A DNA stretch of 64,000 nt, from the NCBI GenBank assembly GCA_040219275.1, contig JAVJSU010000072.1, forward strand, positions 24,099 through 88,098. The letters are read 5' to 3'. Below are positions 7,294-21,759 of this stretch, piece by piece; within the stretch, counting starts at the first letter, position 1; each line of letters starts with the position of its first letter. The notes beneath the pieces are model-generated. The model worked only from the letters and a program-made list of their open reading frames with translations. It searched no databases and was not told where the DNA came from. The DNA is from JAVJSU01 sp040219275. Its GTDB lineage: Bacteria; Chloroflexota; Anaerolineae; Aggregatilineales; Phototrophicaceae. Position numbers and translations under genes: made by a program.

Positions 7294-9504
7294 TCAATTA
7301 TGATCACCATCCAGCAGATCAATCAGAGCAGAAAAAGCTTGATGTAAATATTCGCGCCTTCCCCTGTAGTTTTCGGATTCCGCTTGCATAGCATTTCGTA
7401 CCGAAGATAAGCTCATATTTGTCTTTAAAATTCTGGGAATAGCGGATTGAACGTTCCCATCATTGATTGATAATAGGATTGCCTGATTCCTCAAGTAATT
7501 ACGTTCTTGTTCACTTTTCCACGCATTTGATTCCGAATAACCTTTCTCAGTGGCAAAGTCGATCATCATATTGCGCGTCAACTCGACCATTACCAAGAGG
7601 TCTTCACGAGTAATCGTGTCCGTTGTTTCGTCTAATGAATATTCATACTCAAATTCCTGACCAAATACTGTGGGAACATCTGCAACAATTTCAGCCTCCT
7701 CAACTTGTGTCTCAGGAATATCTTGATCGTCAACTTCTCCGTTCTGGATTAAACGGATTACCGAATTGACATATTTGTGCATCCAGGTTCGATCATTCTG
7801 GAGATATTCTTCAAGCTCTTCTATTGGAGCTAACTCAATCAATATCTTTTGAGCCAGCTTACTTACTGATGTATATTCTTTGTCACGAGGCGTGACACTC
7901 TGATCATGTTTCTTTAATGCTTCGATCAGTTGTGGAACTGCTGTAAGTAATTGAGAGCGTGGCAATGTGTTATTGGTTGTGATAATCCAGATCGCCTCCA
8001 GCACGGCTATCTGCACACTTGAGAATTCGTGACTTATTGCCTCAATAAGATAAGGTAACGTTTTGTCGCATTGACTGATCAACACATGTTCAGCAGTCCA
8101 CCGCGTATCAACATCCATATCACTTAGAACCTCAATTAACTTTTCAATCGGTCTCCGTGACACAGATAATGGAATCTCGAAGAATATCTGCCAAATAGAC
8201 TTTAGAGCACGATCTTTCGTATCAATGTCTTCAACATCCAATGCCTCTAGCAAGCCAGACAATGCATGTTCATTCTTGCCCTCAGTTTTCTCAGCTAGAG
8301 CAATTGCAGAGTGGATTCTTACCTGTGGAATAGAATTGGACTGGGCGAGTTCAAGTGCGGTGATTGAATGGGGGTCTTCGGATTGATATAACGTTTCAAC
8401 TGCACTCGTACGTTTGTTAGCTTCTTCGCTAAATAGAGCCGTATAAGCATTCTTGACAGTTTGACTTGCTGAGCTTAGAGATTCAAGTATTTGAGTTTGT
8501 TGGGTCTTGTCATGGTCTAGAGTTATACGGGGGTTTGTTTCAGTATTAAGTCTTGCTTTTATTTGTTCGGTTATCGATCGAATTTGAGCATATAATTCTT
8601 CATTCCGTTTATCATAAATGCGGTCAAACCACTGTTCTTTTGTTTTCTCAGGAGCAGGCACTTGCTTTTCGTGACGGTCAATGGCGATGACTAATTCTAG
8701 ATAAGCCGACCAAATTTCGTAATTGATGTCTTGTAAATCGTCTTCAAGATATACTTCCGACTCTTGTGCTAGGTCGAGAATCCTCAAGCGTAATTCGTTA
8801 AGAGACTCAACGTGCCGCTTTTCTTTTGTAATTGCGAACTGATCGCGAAACCTGACAAACGTAAGTATGATTTCGCTACGCAAAGAGGACTTCTTCTCAT
8901 CTAAACCTGAACGGTTTTGTTGATTTAAAAGCATATCCAGTTTTCGTGCGTATTCGTCGCGATCTTGCACATGTTTTTCCCGTTCGCTTTCAAGAACATT
9001 CTTGATGATGACTTCAATTCTTTCAGGTTGATCCTGCAATATAACGGCTAATTGACTTAGTGCTTCCTGATTACCATCTAATCCCTCTGATACCATGGTT
9101 TGAACAGCCACTATTCCAGTTTCGATATCACCAATGCTTTCCTGGATGCGTTCCTGCTTAGTTTGGCTATCTTGCTTAAGTTCTTCGGTTTGTCTTTGTG
9201 TAATTTCCTCGGTATTTTCACGATTTCGATCAATTACTCGCGAACCAGTTGCATGAGTGAATTCATTAATGCGTTGTATAGCTCGATCAAGATTCGATGT
9301 TATAAATTCACGAAATCCATCGCTGTATCGGTAGCCGCCAAATACTGATACAAGCCAGCTCATGAACACAACTATTTCACTGAATTGGGGTAACTGAATT
9401 TGAGGAAAAACAACCCGAATAGCAACGACTATAACCGCTAAGATCGAAGTTAACAGTATCAATGCATTGAACAACTTCTCTTTCCAAGTGATTTTTTTAA
9501 CCAT
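7294..9504 (-). CDS. Membrane-anchored coiled-coil/HEAT-repeat protein
   Basis: A 736-aa protein with two N-terminal membrane segments (about 10-32 and 42-58), a long Gln/Glu-rich coiled-coil region (about 90-220), and an alpha-solenoid of HEAT-like repeats (about 340-560) in which ALxx-A and LIEAL patterns recur. The C-terminal 100 residues are helical. No enzyme motif is seen. The start is five bases after the methyltransferase stop, so it looks translationally tied to the helicase/methylase genes. A membrane-tethered scaffold or sensor is the best guess. No standard DISARM or BREX component has this design as far as I know. Confidence 0.75.
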   Translation of the reverse strand: MVKKITWKEKLFNALILLTSILAVIVVAIRVVFPQIQLPQFSEIVVFMSWLVSVFGGYRYSDGFREFITSNLDRAIQRINEFTHATGSRVIDRNRENTEEITQRQTEELKQDSQTKQERIQESIGDIETGIVAVQTMVSEGLDGNQEALSQLAVILQDQPERIEVIIKNVLESEREKHVQDRDEYARKLDMLLNQQNRSGLDEKKSSLRSEIILTFVRFRDQFAITKEKRHVESLNELRLRILDLAQESEVYLEDDLQDINYEIWSAYLELVIAIDRHEKQVPAPEKTKEQWFDRIYDKRNEELYAQIRSITEQIKARLNTETNPRITLDHDKTQQTQILESLSSASQTVKNAYTALFSEEANKRTSAVETLYQSEDPHSITALELAQSNSIPQVRIHSAIALAEKTEGKNEHALSGLLEALDVEDIDTKDRALKSIWQIFFEIPLSVSRRPIEKLIEVLSDMDVDTRWTAEHVLISQCDKTLPYLIEAISHEFSSVQIAVLEAIWIITTNNTLPRSQLLTAVPQLIEALKKHDQSVTPRDKEYTSVSKLAQKILIELAPIEELEEYLQNDRTWMHKYVNSVIRLIQNGEVDDQDIPETQVEEAEIVADVPTVFGQEFEYEYSLDETTDTITREDLLVMVELTRNMMIDFATEKGYSESNAWKSEQERNYLRNQAILLSINDGNVQSAIPRILKTNMSLSSVRNAMQAESENYRGRREYLHQAFSALIDLLDGDHN

Positions 9505-9509
9505 GTTAT

Positions 9510-13502
<3,993 letters not shown>

Positions 13503-13505
13503 ATT

Positions 13506-16355
13506 TTACTTTCCCCCCATTGCAGGCAAGAATACATAAATCCCCAACACATCAGGGGGTAATTGTGCTTCCACTCTGTGCTGTGGACGACGGTCTCCGC
13601 GACGGTAAGCCGCTTCACGCACACGGATGTGCGCCGCCAGCAAGTCATCACCACGCTGTTGAGCAATTTCGTTCAAGGTCGGTGCGATATGGTCAAAACC
13701 ATCAACGACACGCTGAACAAACTCAGCCGCTTGCTGTGGATGGATGTTCTCATCCGGTTCCGCCAATAACAATGGCTCGGCTTCTTCAGGTGTCAACCAC
13801 TCTGCACTCTCAGGTGAGCCTGTGAATGCCAGTGTCAGGCTGTCTTCTGCAAGAAGCTGACGTTCTTCATCAGCCGTTCTGGTGATGATGTGATACCGAA
13901 AACGCACCAGTAGCAGTGTTGTCCGACGTTTGACCGCGCCTGTACGAATCGCACCTGCCCGTCTTGCCTGTGGCTGATTTTCTTCGAGTTCAACGGCATC
14001 GAGCGCGGTATTCATGACATAGGTTGCCAGCGATTCAACCAGCGGATGCGTGCGCGTGAGATACTGTTGCTGGTCTTTTACAGGGAGTTCAAAACGCGCT
14101 GAAAATTGTGTCTGTCCGATCATGTCGCGCAGACCACGCGGGGTTTCGGTCAGGTCAAAGCCAACTGCCCCATTCTCAGAAACAACGCCTCTGTGCATCC
14201 GCACCGCATCTTTCATGAATGCCGCCACATCAATGCCGGAACCGACTGCATTGCGTGCCGCTTCTAATTCCGCCGCGACTTCATCGACACGAATCGCCTG
14301 TTGAGCAAACATCGTCCGTGAGCGTTTTTCGCGTTCTGCCGCCGCTTCCCATTGCAGGTCAAGTTCTGCCTGTCGGGGTTTCATGTATTCATCGAAGCCC
14401 GGTAGTGTCGTCTGTGAGAAATTGGCATTCTCGCGCAAAAGCAAGCCCTCGAAGATTGCTTCGACCACATCTTCGCTGTTACCGGGGACTGGCACAGAAA
14501 TACCGAGCGAATTACGAATGGTTTTGTGTTTTCTCAGCAAAACGTCCAGCACAATGCCATCAATCTGATTATCAATGCCGTAGTATGTCACCACTTTGAC
14601 CTGTTCATTGGGTTGTCCATAACGGTCAACGCGCCCTTCACGCTGTTCATGACGGGTCGGGTTCCAGGATAAATCATAGTGGATGACAGCATCAAAGCCC
14701 TGTTGCAGGTTGATCCCTTCACTGAGGCAGTCTGTACATACCAGCACGCGCTTTGAAGCTTCTGCAAGTTTCGAGACTCGTTCTTCGCGTTCAGAAGGTG
14801 GCAGTAAACCTGTCACGCCTGCAACTTCAACACCACGGGTGGCGCTCCGCAAAGCCTCAGTCAGATATTCCACCGTTGGAATAAAGCGACAGAACACAAT
14901 CGGGTTATAGCCATCCCGCACAAGTTCCTTTACCAGATCAATGAGACCAGATAGTTTGTTATCCGCATCACCCTGTAGTGCCTCTGCCAGACGCGCCATA
15001 TCCAGTAAACGTCGCCGATGATTACTGGCATCTCCTGCTAACTCACCAATATCACTACCGGGGATCACATCAATCCCTTCAGCAGTTTCATCATTCATCA
15101 AATCCAGCACGGTACGTCGTCCAATATCATCGACATCGGCTTCGGTTTCCGCTTCTGTTGTCGCTGCCCGACTACGTAGGGTCGCGGCCGCCGCCGCAGG
15201 ACTGGATGCCAGCGAGCGGAGCAATGCCAGTGCTGACCACCAGCGCACACGCTGACGATAGCCTTCACCAGGCTGTAAGACAGTCTCACGAGCATAATTC
15301 AAAACACGGTCAAACAGACGTTTGTAATCGTCGGACAGCTTATAGGTTTGTTCCGCCGCCTCACGCTCTGGAAACGGCGTGATGGAATCCATATAAGCGC
15401 GAATATCCCCGCGCCGACGTTGTACAAAATAGCGTGCTAACTCCCGACGAAGCTGTGCATTTTCTGCACCTGTCAAATCATCGGGTAAATCGTCGAATTC
15501 AGGGTTCAACAAAGCCAGCAGAGACCGGAAAGCTTCTTCCTTACCGCTATGGGGTGTCGCCGTCACTAGCACCAGATGGCGTTCTGGCTTTTCTGCCAAT
15601 TGCGCCACCAGTTCATAACGCTGATGTTTACCGCCTCGCCGATCTGTCGTGTGCGCTACCGTATGTGCCTCATCAACAATGATGAAATCGGGTGCAGCCC
15701 GAAGAAAATCATCACGTCGCCGCTCTGATTTGATGAAATCGGTAGAAACCACTGTGAAAGGATGGCGATCAAACAGCGACTCCCCCATTCGCAAGCGACG
15801 TTCCAGTCGGGTGGCTGTGCTGGATAAGACAAGTTCCGCCTCAATGTAGAACTTCTCACGCAGTTCGCTATGCCACTGTTCTGCCAACTGTGGTGGACAC
15901 AAAATTGCCATGCGGTTAATTTCGCCACGATCCAGCAATTCACGGGCAACCAGGAGTGCTTCAACAGTTTTGCCGATACCCACATCGTCGGCAATCAATA
16001 ATCGCACCGGGTCTTGCTTCAATGCCATCAAGAGCGGCACCAGTTGATAAGGTCTGGGTTCGACATTGATCTTCGCAAATGAGCGGAATGGACCTGCGCT
16101 AGAACGAAATCCAAGCCTGACAGCAGCGCGTAACAAGCGTGCCGAGCGATAATCTCCGATTTGATGCGGATCAGGCAAAGCGAAGGTAGCTGGCTCGACG
16201 TGTTCAAGATGCGTCAGTACCGCTGTCACCTCGTCCTCAGTACCGCCTAATGGACGTACTCTTACTAAGGCATCGGTTGATTCGGGCAGAACCACCCACT
16301 CACGTCCGCGAACCTTAACCAGTGCACCCACTGTAAACGAAGAATTTGTACTCAC
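13506..16355 (-). CDS. SNF2-family helicase (DrmD/HepA-like)
   Basis: A 949-aa superfamily 2 ATPase. Walker A is ADDVGIGKT (123-131), motif II is IIVDEAHT (DEAH 228-231), motif III is VTATPHSG, and late motifs are CTDCLSEGINLQ and HEQREGRVDRYGQ. The N-terminal 60 residues look like a small beta domain and the last 300 are a family-specific tail. This set matches HepA/RapA-type SNF2 proteins, including DrmD of class 1 DISARM. The start overlaps the stop of the upstream helicase gene by four bases (ATGA type), and the methyltransferase follows after three bases. It is expected to translocate on duplex DNA; its exact job is unknown. Confidence 0.87.
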   Translation of the reverse strand: MSTNSSFTVGALVKVRGREWVVLPESTDALVRVRPLGGTEDEVTAVLTHLEHVEPATFALPDPHQIGDYRSARLLRAAVRLGFRSSAGPFRSFAKINVEPRPYQLVPLLMALKQDPVRLLIADDVGIGKTVEALLVARELLDRGEINRMAILCPPQLAEQWHSELREKFYIEAELVLSSTATRLERRLRMGESLFDRHPFTVVSTDFIKSERRRDDFLRAAPDFIIVDEAHTVAHTTDRRGGKHQRYELVAQLAEKPERHLVLVTATPHSGKEEAFRSLLALLNPEFDDLPDDLTGAENAQLRRELARYFVQRRRGDIRAYMDSITPFPEREAAEQTYKLSDDYKRLFDRVLNYARETVLQPGEGYRQRVRWWSALALLRSLASSPAAAAATLRSRAATTEAETEADVDDIGRRTVLDLMNDETAEGIDVIPGSDIGELAGDASNHRRRLLDMARLAEALQGDADNKLSGLIDLVKELVRDGYNPIVFCRFIPTVEYLTEALRSATRGVEVAGVTGLLPPSEREERVSKLAEASKRVLVCTDCLSEGINLQQGFDAVIHYDLSWNPTRHEQREGRVDRYGQPNEQVKVVTYYGIDNQIDGIVLDVLLRKHKTIRNSLGISVPVPGNSEDVVEAIFEGLLLRENANFSQTTLPGFDEYMKPRQAELDLQWEAAAEREKRSRTMFAQQAIRVDEVAAELEAARNAVGSGIDVAAFMKDAVRMHRGVVSENGAVGFDLTETPRGLRDMIGQTQFSARFELPVKDQQQYLTRTHPLVESLATYVMNTALDAVELEENQPQARRAGAIRTGAVKRRTTLLLVRFRYHIITRTADEERQLLAEDSLTLAFTGSPESAEWLTPEEAEPLLLAEPDENIHPQQAAEFVQRVVDGFDHIAPTLNEIAQQRGDDLLAAHIRVREAAYRRGDRRPQHRVEAQLPPDVLGIYVFLPAMGGK

Positions 16356-19300
16356 GCTTCACCTCCAAACACGTGCTTGTTTTTCTCAAAAATCACATCC
16401 CAATCATCCCGATAAGCAAAGCGAATGACCCGATAGCCGTAATCTTCCATACATCCAGTTTGCTGTTGGTCTCGATTCTGTCGATTGGGATAGTCGTGGT
16501 GTGAACCATCCACATAAATTGCCACATACAAGCCACCACTGTTATAGAGGAAATCAGGGCGTGTCTGACAGTCTTCTATGTAAACCTGTGCACTATCTGG
16601 TAATCGTAAACCTGAGCGAGATAGATGCTGCAACCATTCACGCTCCAAATCTGACTCACACAGGCTCATCAGTTGGGTCAGATAAGCTTGACGGGTTGAA
16701 CGGTCAGGACTGACACTCACATTGGCGCGGGTCAAGCCCAGAAGCCATGCTTGAATACGCTTGCGATCCAGAATGGCGTGTTCGCGCTGATTGCCGTAAC
16801 TCAATAAACAATCATAACAGGCAGCTTCGCAATCCTCATTTGAACGGGGTGCTCGACCTAAATCCTCGCCTGTGGTCGAATCAAAGTGGCAAATTGCAAG
16901 AGCTTCCTCGGCAACATGACGGAGTGTCTGTGCATCATCCACCAGACGACGTAAGACACCTGCCCCACCTTCAGATGCCTCATAAAAGAGCAGCATTTGA
17001 CGATTGCTACTGTCTGGTAAAGGCTCGGCGGCTAACTCGTTATCCTCAAGCTGGAAAACGGCTTCTATCGCACGCTTCAGTGCCGCTTGCAGGGATGCCA
17101 TCTCTTCGAGTTCCATTTCCACGAGAGGCTCAAATAACAGACAGTTGCGACTGTCCTCAACGTAGGGAATAACCCGCCTCGTGCGTTCGGACATTGGATC
17201 ATCGGGATCTTCTTCATTTTGCTCGTTGCGTCCCCAATAACCGCGCTCAATATCCAGTACAAAACCATATTGATGCTTATTCTTGCGTCTTGCCCATCCC
17301 AGATTAATACGCCATAGCGTTGCAGTCTGAGCATAAGTAAGCCGTGCCACATCCTGCCCATCGACTTGAATCATGACACTACGAACATCCATTGTGCCGT
17401 CGCGTTCACTGAAGCGCACACCCGTGCGAATCTCGTAGCCCAGACGCAGGCGCTCTTCTTCATCGGCGTTGATCCGATCTCGTCGCCGCGTGACCACATT
17501 TTGTAAGCGCAATAAGGGTTGAGAGAACGGCGGATCCAGAGGCATTCCACATCGTTCACATAAATCGAAATTCACATCAGATTTTACTGGATGGACATAT
17601 CCACAGTGACTACATTGTTTAATCTGCGTTGTCAGTGGTCCATCTTCGTCTTCGGTGACAGGCATAATGACCTGATTAATCAGATAGCGTGACCCTTCGT
17701 GGTAGATAATCGCTCGTGGACCAAACTCCGAAATTGCCAGAAAACGGGGACGGGATAAGAAACTATCGCGCTGAGTTGCCCGTCGCGCCGGGATGAACGC
17801 AGATAAAGGCAGACGCGGGAAACTATAACCGGGCAAAAAACCTTCAGTGGCAAAGTAACGATAACTGTAGAAATCGGATTGCGCGAGGCTACTGACTTCG
17901 GTGAGCAAGTCAATTTGTGACAATGCCTCGCGGCGAAGCCGTTCTGCCTGACGTTTGTCTGCTTGCTGGCGCGTCGGATCACGACGGATATTTTCCTGCA
18001 CTTTCACCTGTTTGAGTGCTGACCAATAGAGATCGCGCCAGCGCGTGCAAGTCTGATCGAAGGCATAAGCCACATTTTGGATGGTGAGGTCAAGCAATGC
18101 CTCAGCATCATCCAGGTCAGGGATCGTTCTCAAGATTTGTGCGGCTCGTTGGCGGGCTGTTTGTTGAGCCGTGATTGACTCGATTTGTTGGCGAATCTCT
18201 GGCAGTAATTCCAGTGAAGGTGGATCCCCATTCATATCGAGAATTTCTTTCAGTGTATCGTGGAGATCAACCCCTGTTTCCGCTAACCAGATGGCATGAA
18301 TATGCGCCCGCAGCAAATCTTTGTTACTCAAATCAAGTCGTGGTGGCGCAACAGCGCCTGCAACCATGCGTTCAGGACGTTTGAAAAAGTATTGGTCATG
18401 TGGGCTACCACCGGAACAATAGGTGAAAACCAGTGCTGGTTGTCCGCTACGTCCAGCACGACCGCTACGTTGGGCATAATTGGCAGGTGTCGGTGGCACG
18501 TTACGCATATTGACGACATTCAGCTCGGCAATATCAACACCCAGCTCCATCGTCGGTGAACAATACAAAATCGGGAGTTCGCCCTTTCTGAACTGCTGTT
18601 CCCTGAGTTCGCGCTCTTCATAGGGAACCTGGGCGGTATGTTCATGTGCTTCTAAACCAACCAATGATCCGGCAACTGACTGATAGAATTCAACGAAGAA
18701 TTTGTTCGGGCGACCCCCTTCTTGCGATTCATTCGGAACTCTGATGGGATCATGGAAAGCATGTTCACCTGCTCCTGCAAACCAGCGCATGGCTGACGCT
18801 ACCAGCTGATAACCGGGTACATCATTATCAGATTGTGCTTCACGCACCACTTCGACCAGCCCGGCAACACGCAGCCCTTCTAACAATTGGCGGATGAGTG
18901 TCCCTGTTTCATCCAGTCCGAGTTTGCCATAAGCAACCGCATTATATTCACCCAGTGTCCCCGGACGCCGCAGATAAATACCAAAACCACCTCGCGCCGA
19001 AACATAGGTGTAATTACCGCGACCATCCTCCCCTGCTGAGGATCGCGGGATCAACACTGAGGCATATTCCATACGCTCATCTTCATCAATTGCCCATGGA
19101 TCGATCAAACGCTGACTGCTGAGCTGTTGAATCCGTTCCTGATAACTGCTATCCAGATAATCTACTTTAATAGCAAGTTCGCGTCGCATGTAATCTAACA
19201 GGGTGCGAGCAATCGTCACCCGCGTTTGTGGGGATGCGGTCGCTAAAGCCGGATGGGTTGCCTCCCACACATCTTCGGCTGAACACACCGCATCCAGATC

Positions 19301-21511
19301 AGTATAATCAATTTCAAGCAAACCACATTGTTCAAGGTTAGGTAAGGCAATACGCCAACCCCGTCGCAAATCCCGATAGATACGATAACCGAGAACCTGC
19401 CTCAAAGCTTTCTGTGTGTCCTGAAGTGCCTGAAAGCGAACCGTCGGATCACTCGCATAGAGATATAAGGGTAAATTCAAAGCCTCAAATACTTTTTCAG
19501 CAATGATTTCATGGGTCAATCCCTCTGTACCTGCATCCTCTACCGCCCGATAGATCGCGCCACGCAATAAGCTCACTTCAATAAAGTCATTGAAGTGCCC
19601 CGCCTGTAAGGAGGCATCTTGCCTGTTATCGGTAAAGCTCAGTAATTTCTGAGCATGTTGAGGCAAATCACTGGTTTTAAGCGAACGAATGGCGGACAAG
19701 CTCAGGAGCGTTGTCGCACTACTACGCCCTTCTGAACTCAGTGTTGCCAGCTTACCGAAGTCACTCTGACGGGCAGCATAGGACACTCCACAGTTCAGGC
19801 AGAACATGAAGGGGGAAGTCATATAAACACAGACTTGCCCTTCCGCATTCTCCTCGCCAGACGGAAAAACATGGACATGGCGTGGTAATTTCTCACGACG
19901 ATGCGAGCGGATCCGCCGCACACCGTTGCGCTCTTCGAGCCAATCATCGGGTAAGTAATCGCCACTGATGAGTTCATCAACATCATCTGGCCACGGTTTA
20001 TGCGAACCCATATACAGATAACCGGCTTCACTATCTTCATCGGGTAGCCGATCACTGAAATCGCGGGGCAGAACGCGCCGTCTTTCGCCCTCTTTGTTCG
20101 TTGTAATCCGTACTGTGTAATATTCTTGACCGCACTCACGGCAAAAACACAAAGGGAACAGCACCTTATCGCGATCACCTGGCATATAATGCTGTCCATT
20201 CAGCGTGATATGACGCTCCGGTTCGGACTCTATCGTGGCATAAACCGTATCGCCAGGGCTGATAAATTGGTGCAAGCGGAAGGCAAAGGGCGCATATCCG
20301 GTATTGGGATCCGGTGAGCAACGATAACCTGCGAGTAACCAATTTTGAATCGCCGAGGCACAGGTCACTTCATCGACATCGGTCAATCGACTTAAATCTT
20401 TAGCTGCTGACTGGATACTACGCGGTTCCTGACGTGCAAGACGACCCTCCTTCTCCTGTAAACCAAAGGTGTCTTCAATCCAGACAGAAAGTGGATGCAC
20501 GATGAAGTCTTCATAGTGTGTTGGCGCGACTAAATCATTGCCCTGTGTAACAAATTGCTGGAGCTTTTGCAGATCAAAACGGGCAGGCGTGGTTCGCCTG
20601 AGTGTTTCACCGATAATATCTTGTGCTTCAAACTGCGACCCAAAGATTTGCGACCCAACTTCGGCTACCTGTGCCTGTTGTTCAGTATATGTTCCTTCAC
20701 TTGCTAGCGTTGCCGATGTCCCCACAAATAAAATCTTTTGTTCATTGGTTTCCAGCCGATTCTGTACCCGTCTAACCAGTAAGGCAACATCAGCCCCTTG
20801 TCGTCCACGATAGGTATGCAGTTCGTCTAGAACCAGAAAACGTAAGCCCTTGGCACGCTCAATCAGTTGGCGTTCGCGGGGGCGAGTCATGATGAGTTCC
20901 AGCATGACGTAGTTGGTCAGCAGAATGTCTGGCGGATGGCTCATAATGCGCTGACGATCTGCTTCATTTTCTTGTCCCGTGTATCGGGCAAAGGTCAGGG
21001 GCGCACCATTTTGAGGATAGCCCTCATATAAGAACTTTTCTAACTCCCCTGCCTGACTATTCGCCAGCGCATTCATTGGATACACAATAATTGCCTGGAT
21101 GCCCTTACCACTGCCACGGCGTAAGACATGATTCACAATCGGTACAATATATGCGAGGCTTTTGCCGGAACCTGTACCCGTTGTCAGGATGTAGTTGTGT
21201 CCTTGATCGGCAATCTCGATGGCTTCGCGCTGATGACGGTGAAAGCGTAAGACCTGTCCACCCTGATGTTTATTACGAACAAAAATGCGCTCACATTCAG
21301 GGTGTAACAAACCCCTTTGAACTGCCTCACTGACTGTTCCACCGTCTTCAAATCTTGGGTTGAGTTGGATTAATGGATGTGGCCAGAATAAGCCTTCATC
21401 CAGACTATGATGCACTTCCTCATAGACACGTTCATCTCGAATCTGGATAAAGCTACTTGCATAATCCGCATAATCGCGGATCAGCTGCTCTCTTATATGA
21501 AAAACATCCAT
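16352..21511 (-). CDS. DEAD/DUF1998 helicase with nuclease-like tail (DrmA/B-like)
   Basis: A 1,719-aa superfamily 2 helicase of the DUF1998 (MrfA-like) group. Walker A TTGTGSGKS is at 110-118, DELH at 229-232, and the RecA2 end has YAQRSGRAGRSGQ. Several zinc-ribbon pairs follow (CRECG, CLNCG, CSHCG and CERCG), then the DUF1998 signature CYDCLLSYGNQREHAILDR. The last 110 residues look like a Vsr/DUF559 nuclease fold: RPDFLY, then IYVDGSHHDY, then GYRVIRF, with Tyr where Glu is common. DISARM usually encodes helicase (drmA) and DUF1998 (drmB) separately; here they are one chain. It is the first gene of the minus-strand block, behind a 248-bp divergent spacer. Confidence 0.87.
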   Translation of the reverse strand: MDVFHIREQLIRDYADYASSFIQIRDERVYEEVHHSLDEGLFWPHPLIQLNPRFEDGGTVSEAVQRGLLHPECERIFVRNKHQGGQVLRFHRHQREAIEIADQGHNYILTTGTGSGKSLAYIVPIVNHVLRRGSGKGIQAIIVYPMNALANSQAGELEKFLYEGYPQNGAPLTFARYTGQENEADRQRIMSHPPDILLTNYVMLELIMTRPRERQLIERAKGLRFLVLDELHTYRGRQGADVALLVRRVQNRLETNEQKILFVGTSATLASEGTYTEQQAQVAEVGSQIFGSQFEAQDIIGETLRRTTPARFDLQKLQQFVTQGNDLVAPTHYEDFIVHPLSVWIEDTFGLQEKEGRLARQEPRSIQSAAKDLSRLTDVDEVTCASAIQNWLLAGYRCSPDPNTGYAPFAFRLHQFISPGDTVYATIESEPERHITLNGQHYMPGDRDKVLFPLCFCRECGQEYYTVRITTNKEGERRRVLPRDFSDRLPDEDSEAGYLYMGSHKPWPDDVDELISGDYLPDDWLEERNGVRRIRSHRREKLPRHVHVFPSGEENAEGQVCVYMTSPFMFCLNCGVSYAARQSDFGKLATLSSEGRSSATTLLSLSAIRSLKTSDLPQHAQKLLSFTDNRQDASLQAGHFNDFIEVSLLRGAIYRAVEDAGTEGLTHEIIAEKVFEALNLPLYLYASDPTVRFQALQDTQKALRQVLGYRIYRDLRRGWRIALPNLEQCGLLEIDYTDLDAVCSAEDVWEATHPALATASPQTRVTIARTLLDYMRRELAIKVDYLDSSYQERIQQLSSQRLIDPWAIDEDERMEYASVLIPRSSAGEDGRGNYTYVSARGGFGIYLRRPGTLGEYNAVAYGKLGLDETGTLIRQLLEGLRVAGLVEVVREAQSDNDVPGYQLVASAMRWFAGAGEHAFHDPIRVPNESQEGGRPNKFFVEFYQSVAGSLVGLEAHEHTAQVPYEERELREQQFRKGELPILYCSPTMELGVDIAELNVVNMRNVPPTPANYAQRSGRAGRSGQPALVFTYCSGGSPHDQYFFKRPERMVAGAVAPPRLDLSNKDLLRAHIHAIWLAETGVDLHDTLKEILDMNGDPPSLELLPEIRQQIESITAQQTARQRAAQILRTIPDLDDAEALLDLTIQNVAYAFDQTCTRWRDLYWSALKQVKVQENIRRDPTRQQADKRQAERLRREALSQIDLLTEVSSLAQSDFYSYRYFATEGFLPGYSFPRLPLSAFIPARRATQRDSFLSRPRFLAISEFGPRAIIYHEGSRYLINQVIMPVTEDEDGPLTTQIKQCSHCGYVHPVKSDVNFDLCERCGMPLDPPFSQPLLRLQNVVTRRRDRINADEEERLRLGYEIRTGVRFSERDGTMDVRSVMIQVDGQDVARLTYAQTATLWRINLGWARRKNKHQYGFVLDIERGYWGRNEQNEEDPDDPMSERTRRVIPYVEDSRNCLLFEPLVEMELEEMASLQAALKRAIEAVFQLEDNELAAEPLPDSSNRQMLLFYEASEGGAGVLRRLVDDAQTLRHVAEEALAICHFDSTTGEDLGRAPRSNEDCEAACYDCLLSYGNQREHAILDRKRIQAWLLGLTRANVSVSPDRSTRQAYLTQLMSLCESDLEREWLQHLSRSGLRLPDSAQVYIEDCQTRPDFLYNSGGLYVAIYVDGSHHDYPNRQNRDQQQTGCMEDYGYRVIRFAYRDDWDVIFEKNKHVFGGEA

Positions 21512-21563
21512 TCCTTAGCCCTTTGTGCTGTAACAGTCTCTACCATGAGATATATTTCGAAAA

Positions 21564-21580
21564 TAACAATATGATTGTTA
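21564..21580. promoter_or_regulatory. Inverted repeat upstream of defence block
   Basis: TAACAAT (21564-21570), three bases, then ATTGTTA (21574-21580) form a perfect palindrome about 53 bp before the start of the first defence gene, inside an AT-rich spacer shared with the divergent mobilization genes. It may be an operator; no regulator gene adjoins it. Confidence 0.4.
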
Positions 21581-21686
21581 ATGATGCCGTTGTTACACGT
21601 TTTGTATTAATTATTGCTTAGTTCCAGTATTGTGCCATAGCTCAACTCACATACCTATTATGATCCGTAATTTTACTGATTAAATC

Positions 21687-21700
21687 CTGAAATTTTACAG
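21687..21700 (-). promoter_or_regulatory. Shared transfer motif, site 1
   Basis: The minus strand reads CTGTAAAATTTCAG, identical to 42390-42403 and with one mismatch to 35904-35917. It lies 60 bp upstream of the mobilization genes. The motif is a near-palindrome and may bind one of the orphan LuxR-type regulators. Confidence 0.5.
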
Positions 21701-21759
21701 CCTCCCCCACCCACTGACCTTGCATACTAGAGATACCGATTATTCTAGGTGGAGTAGGT

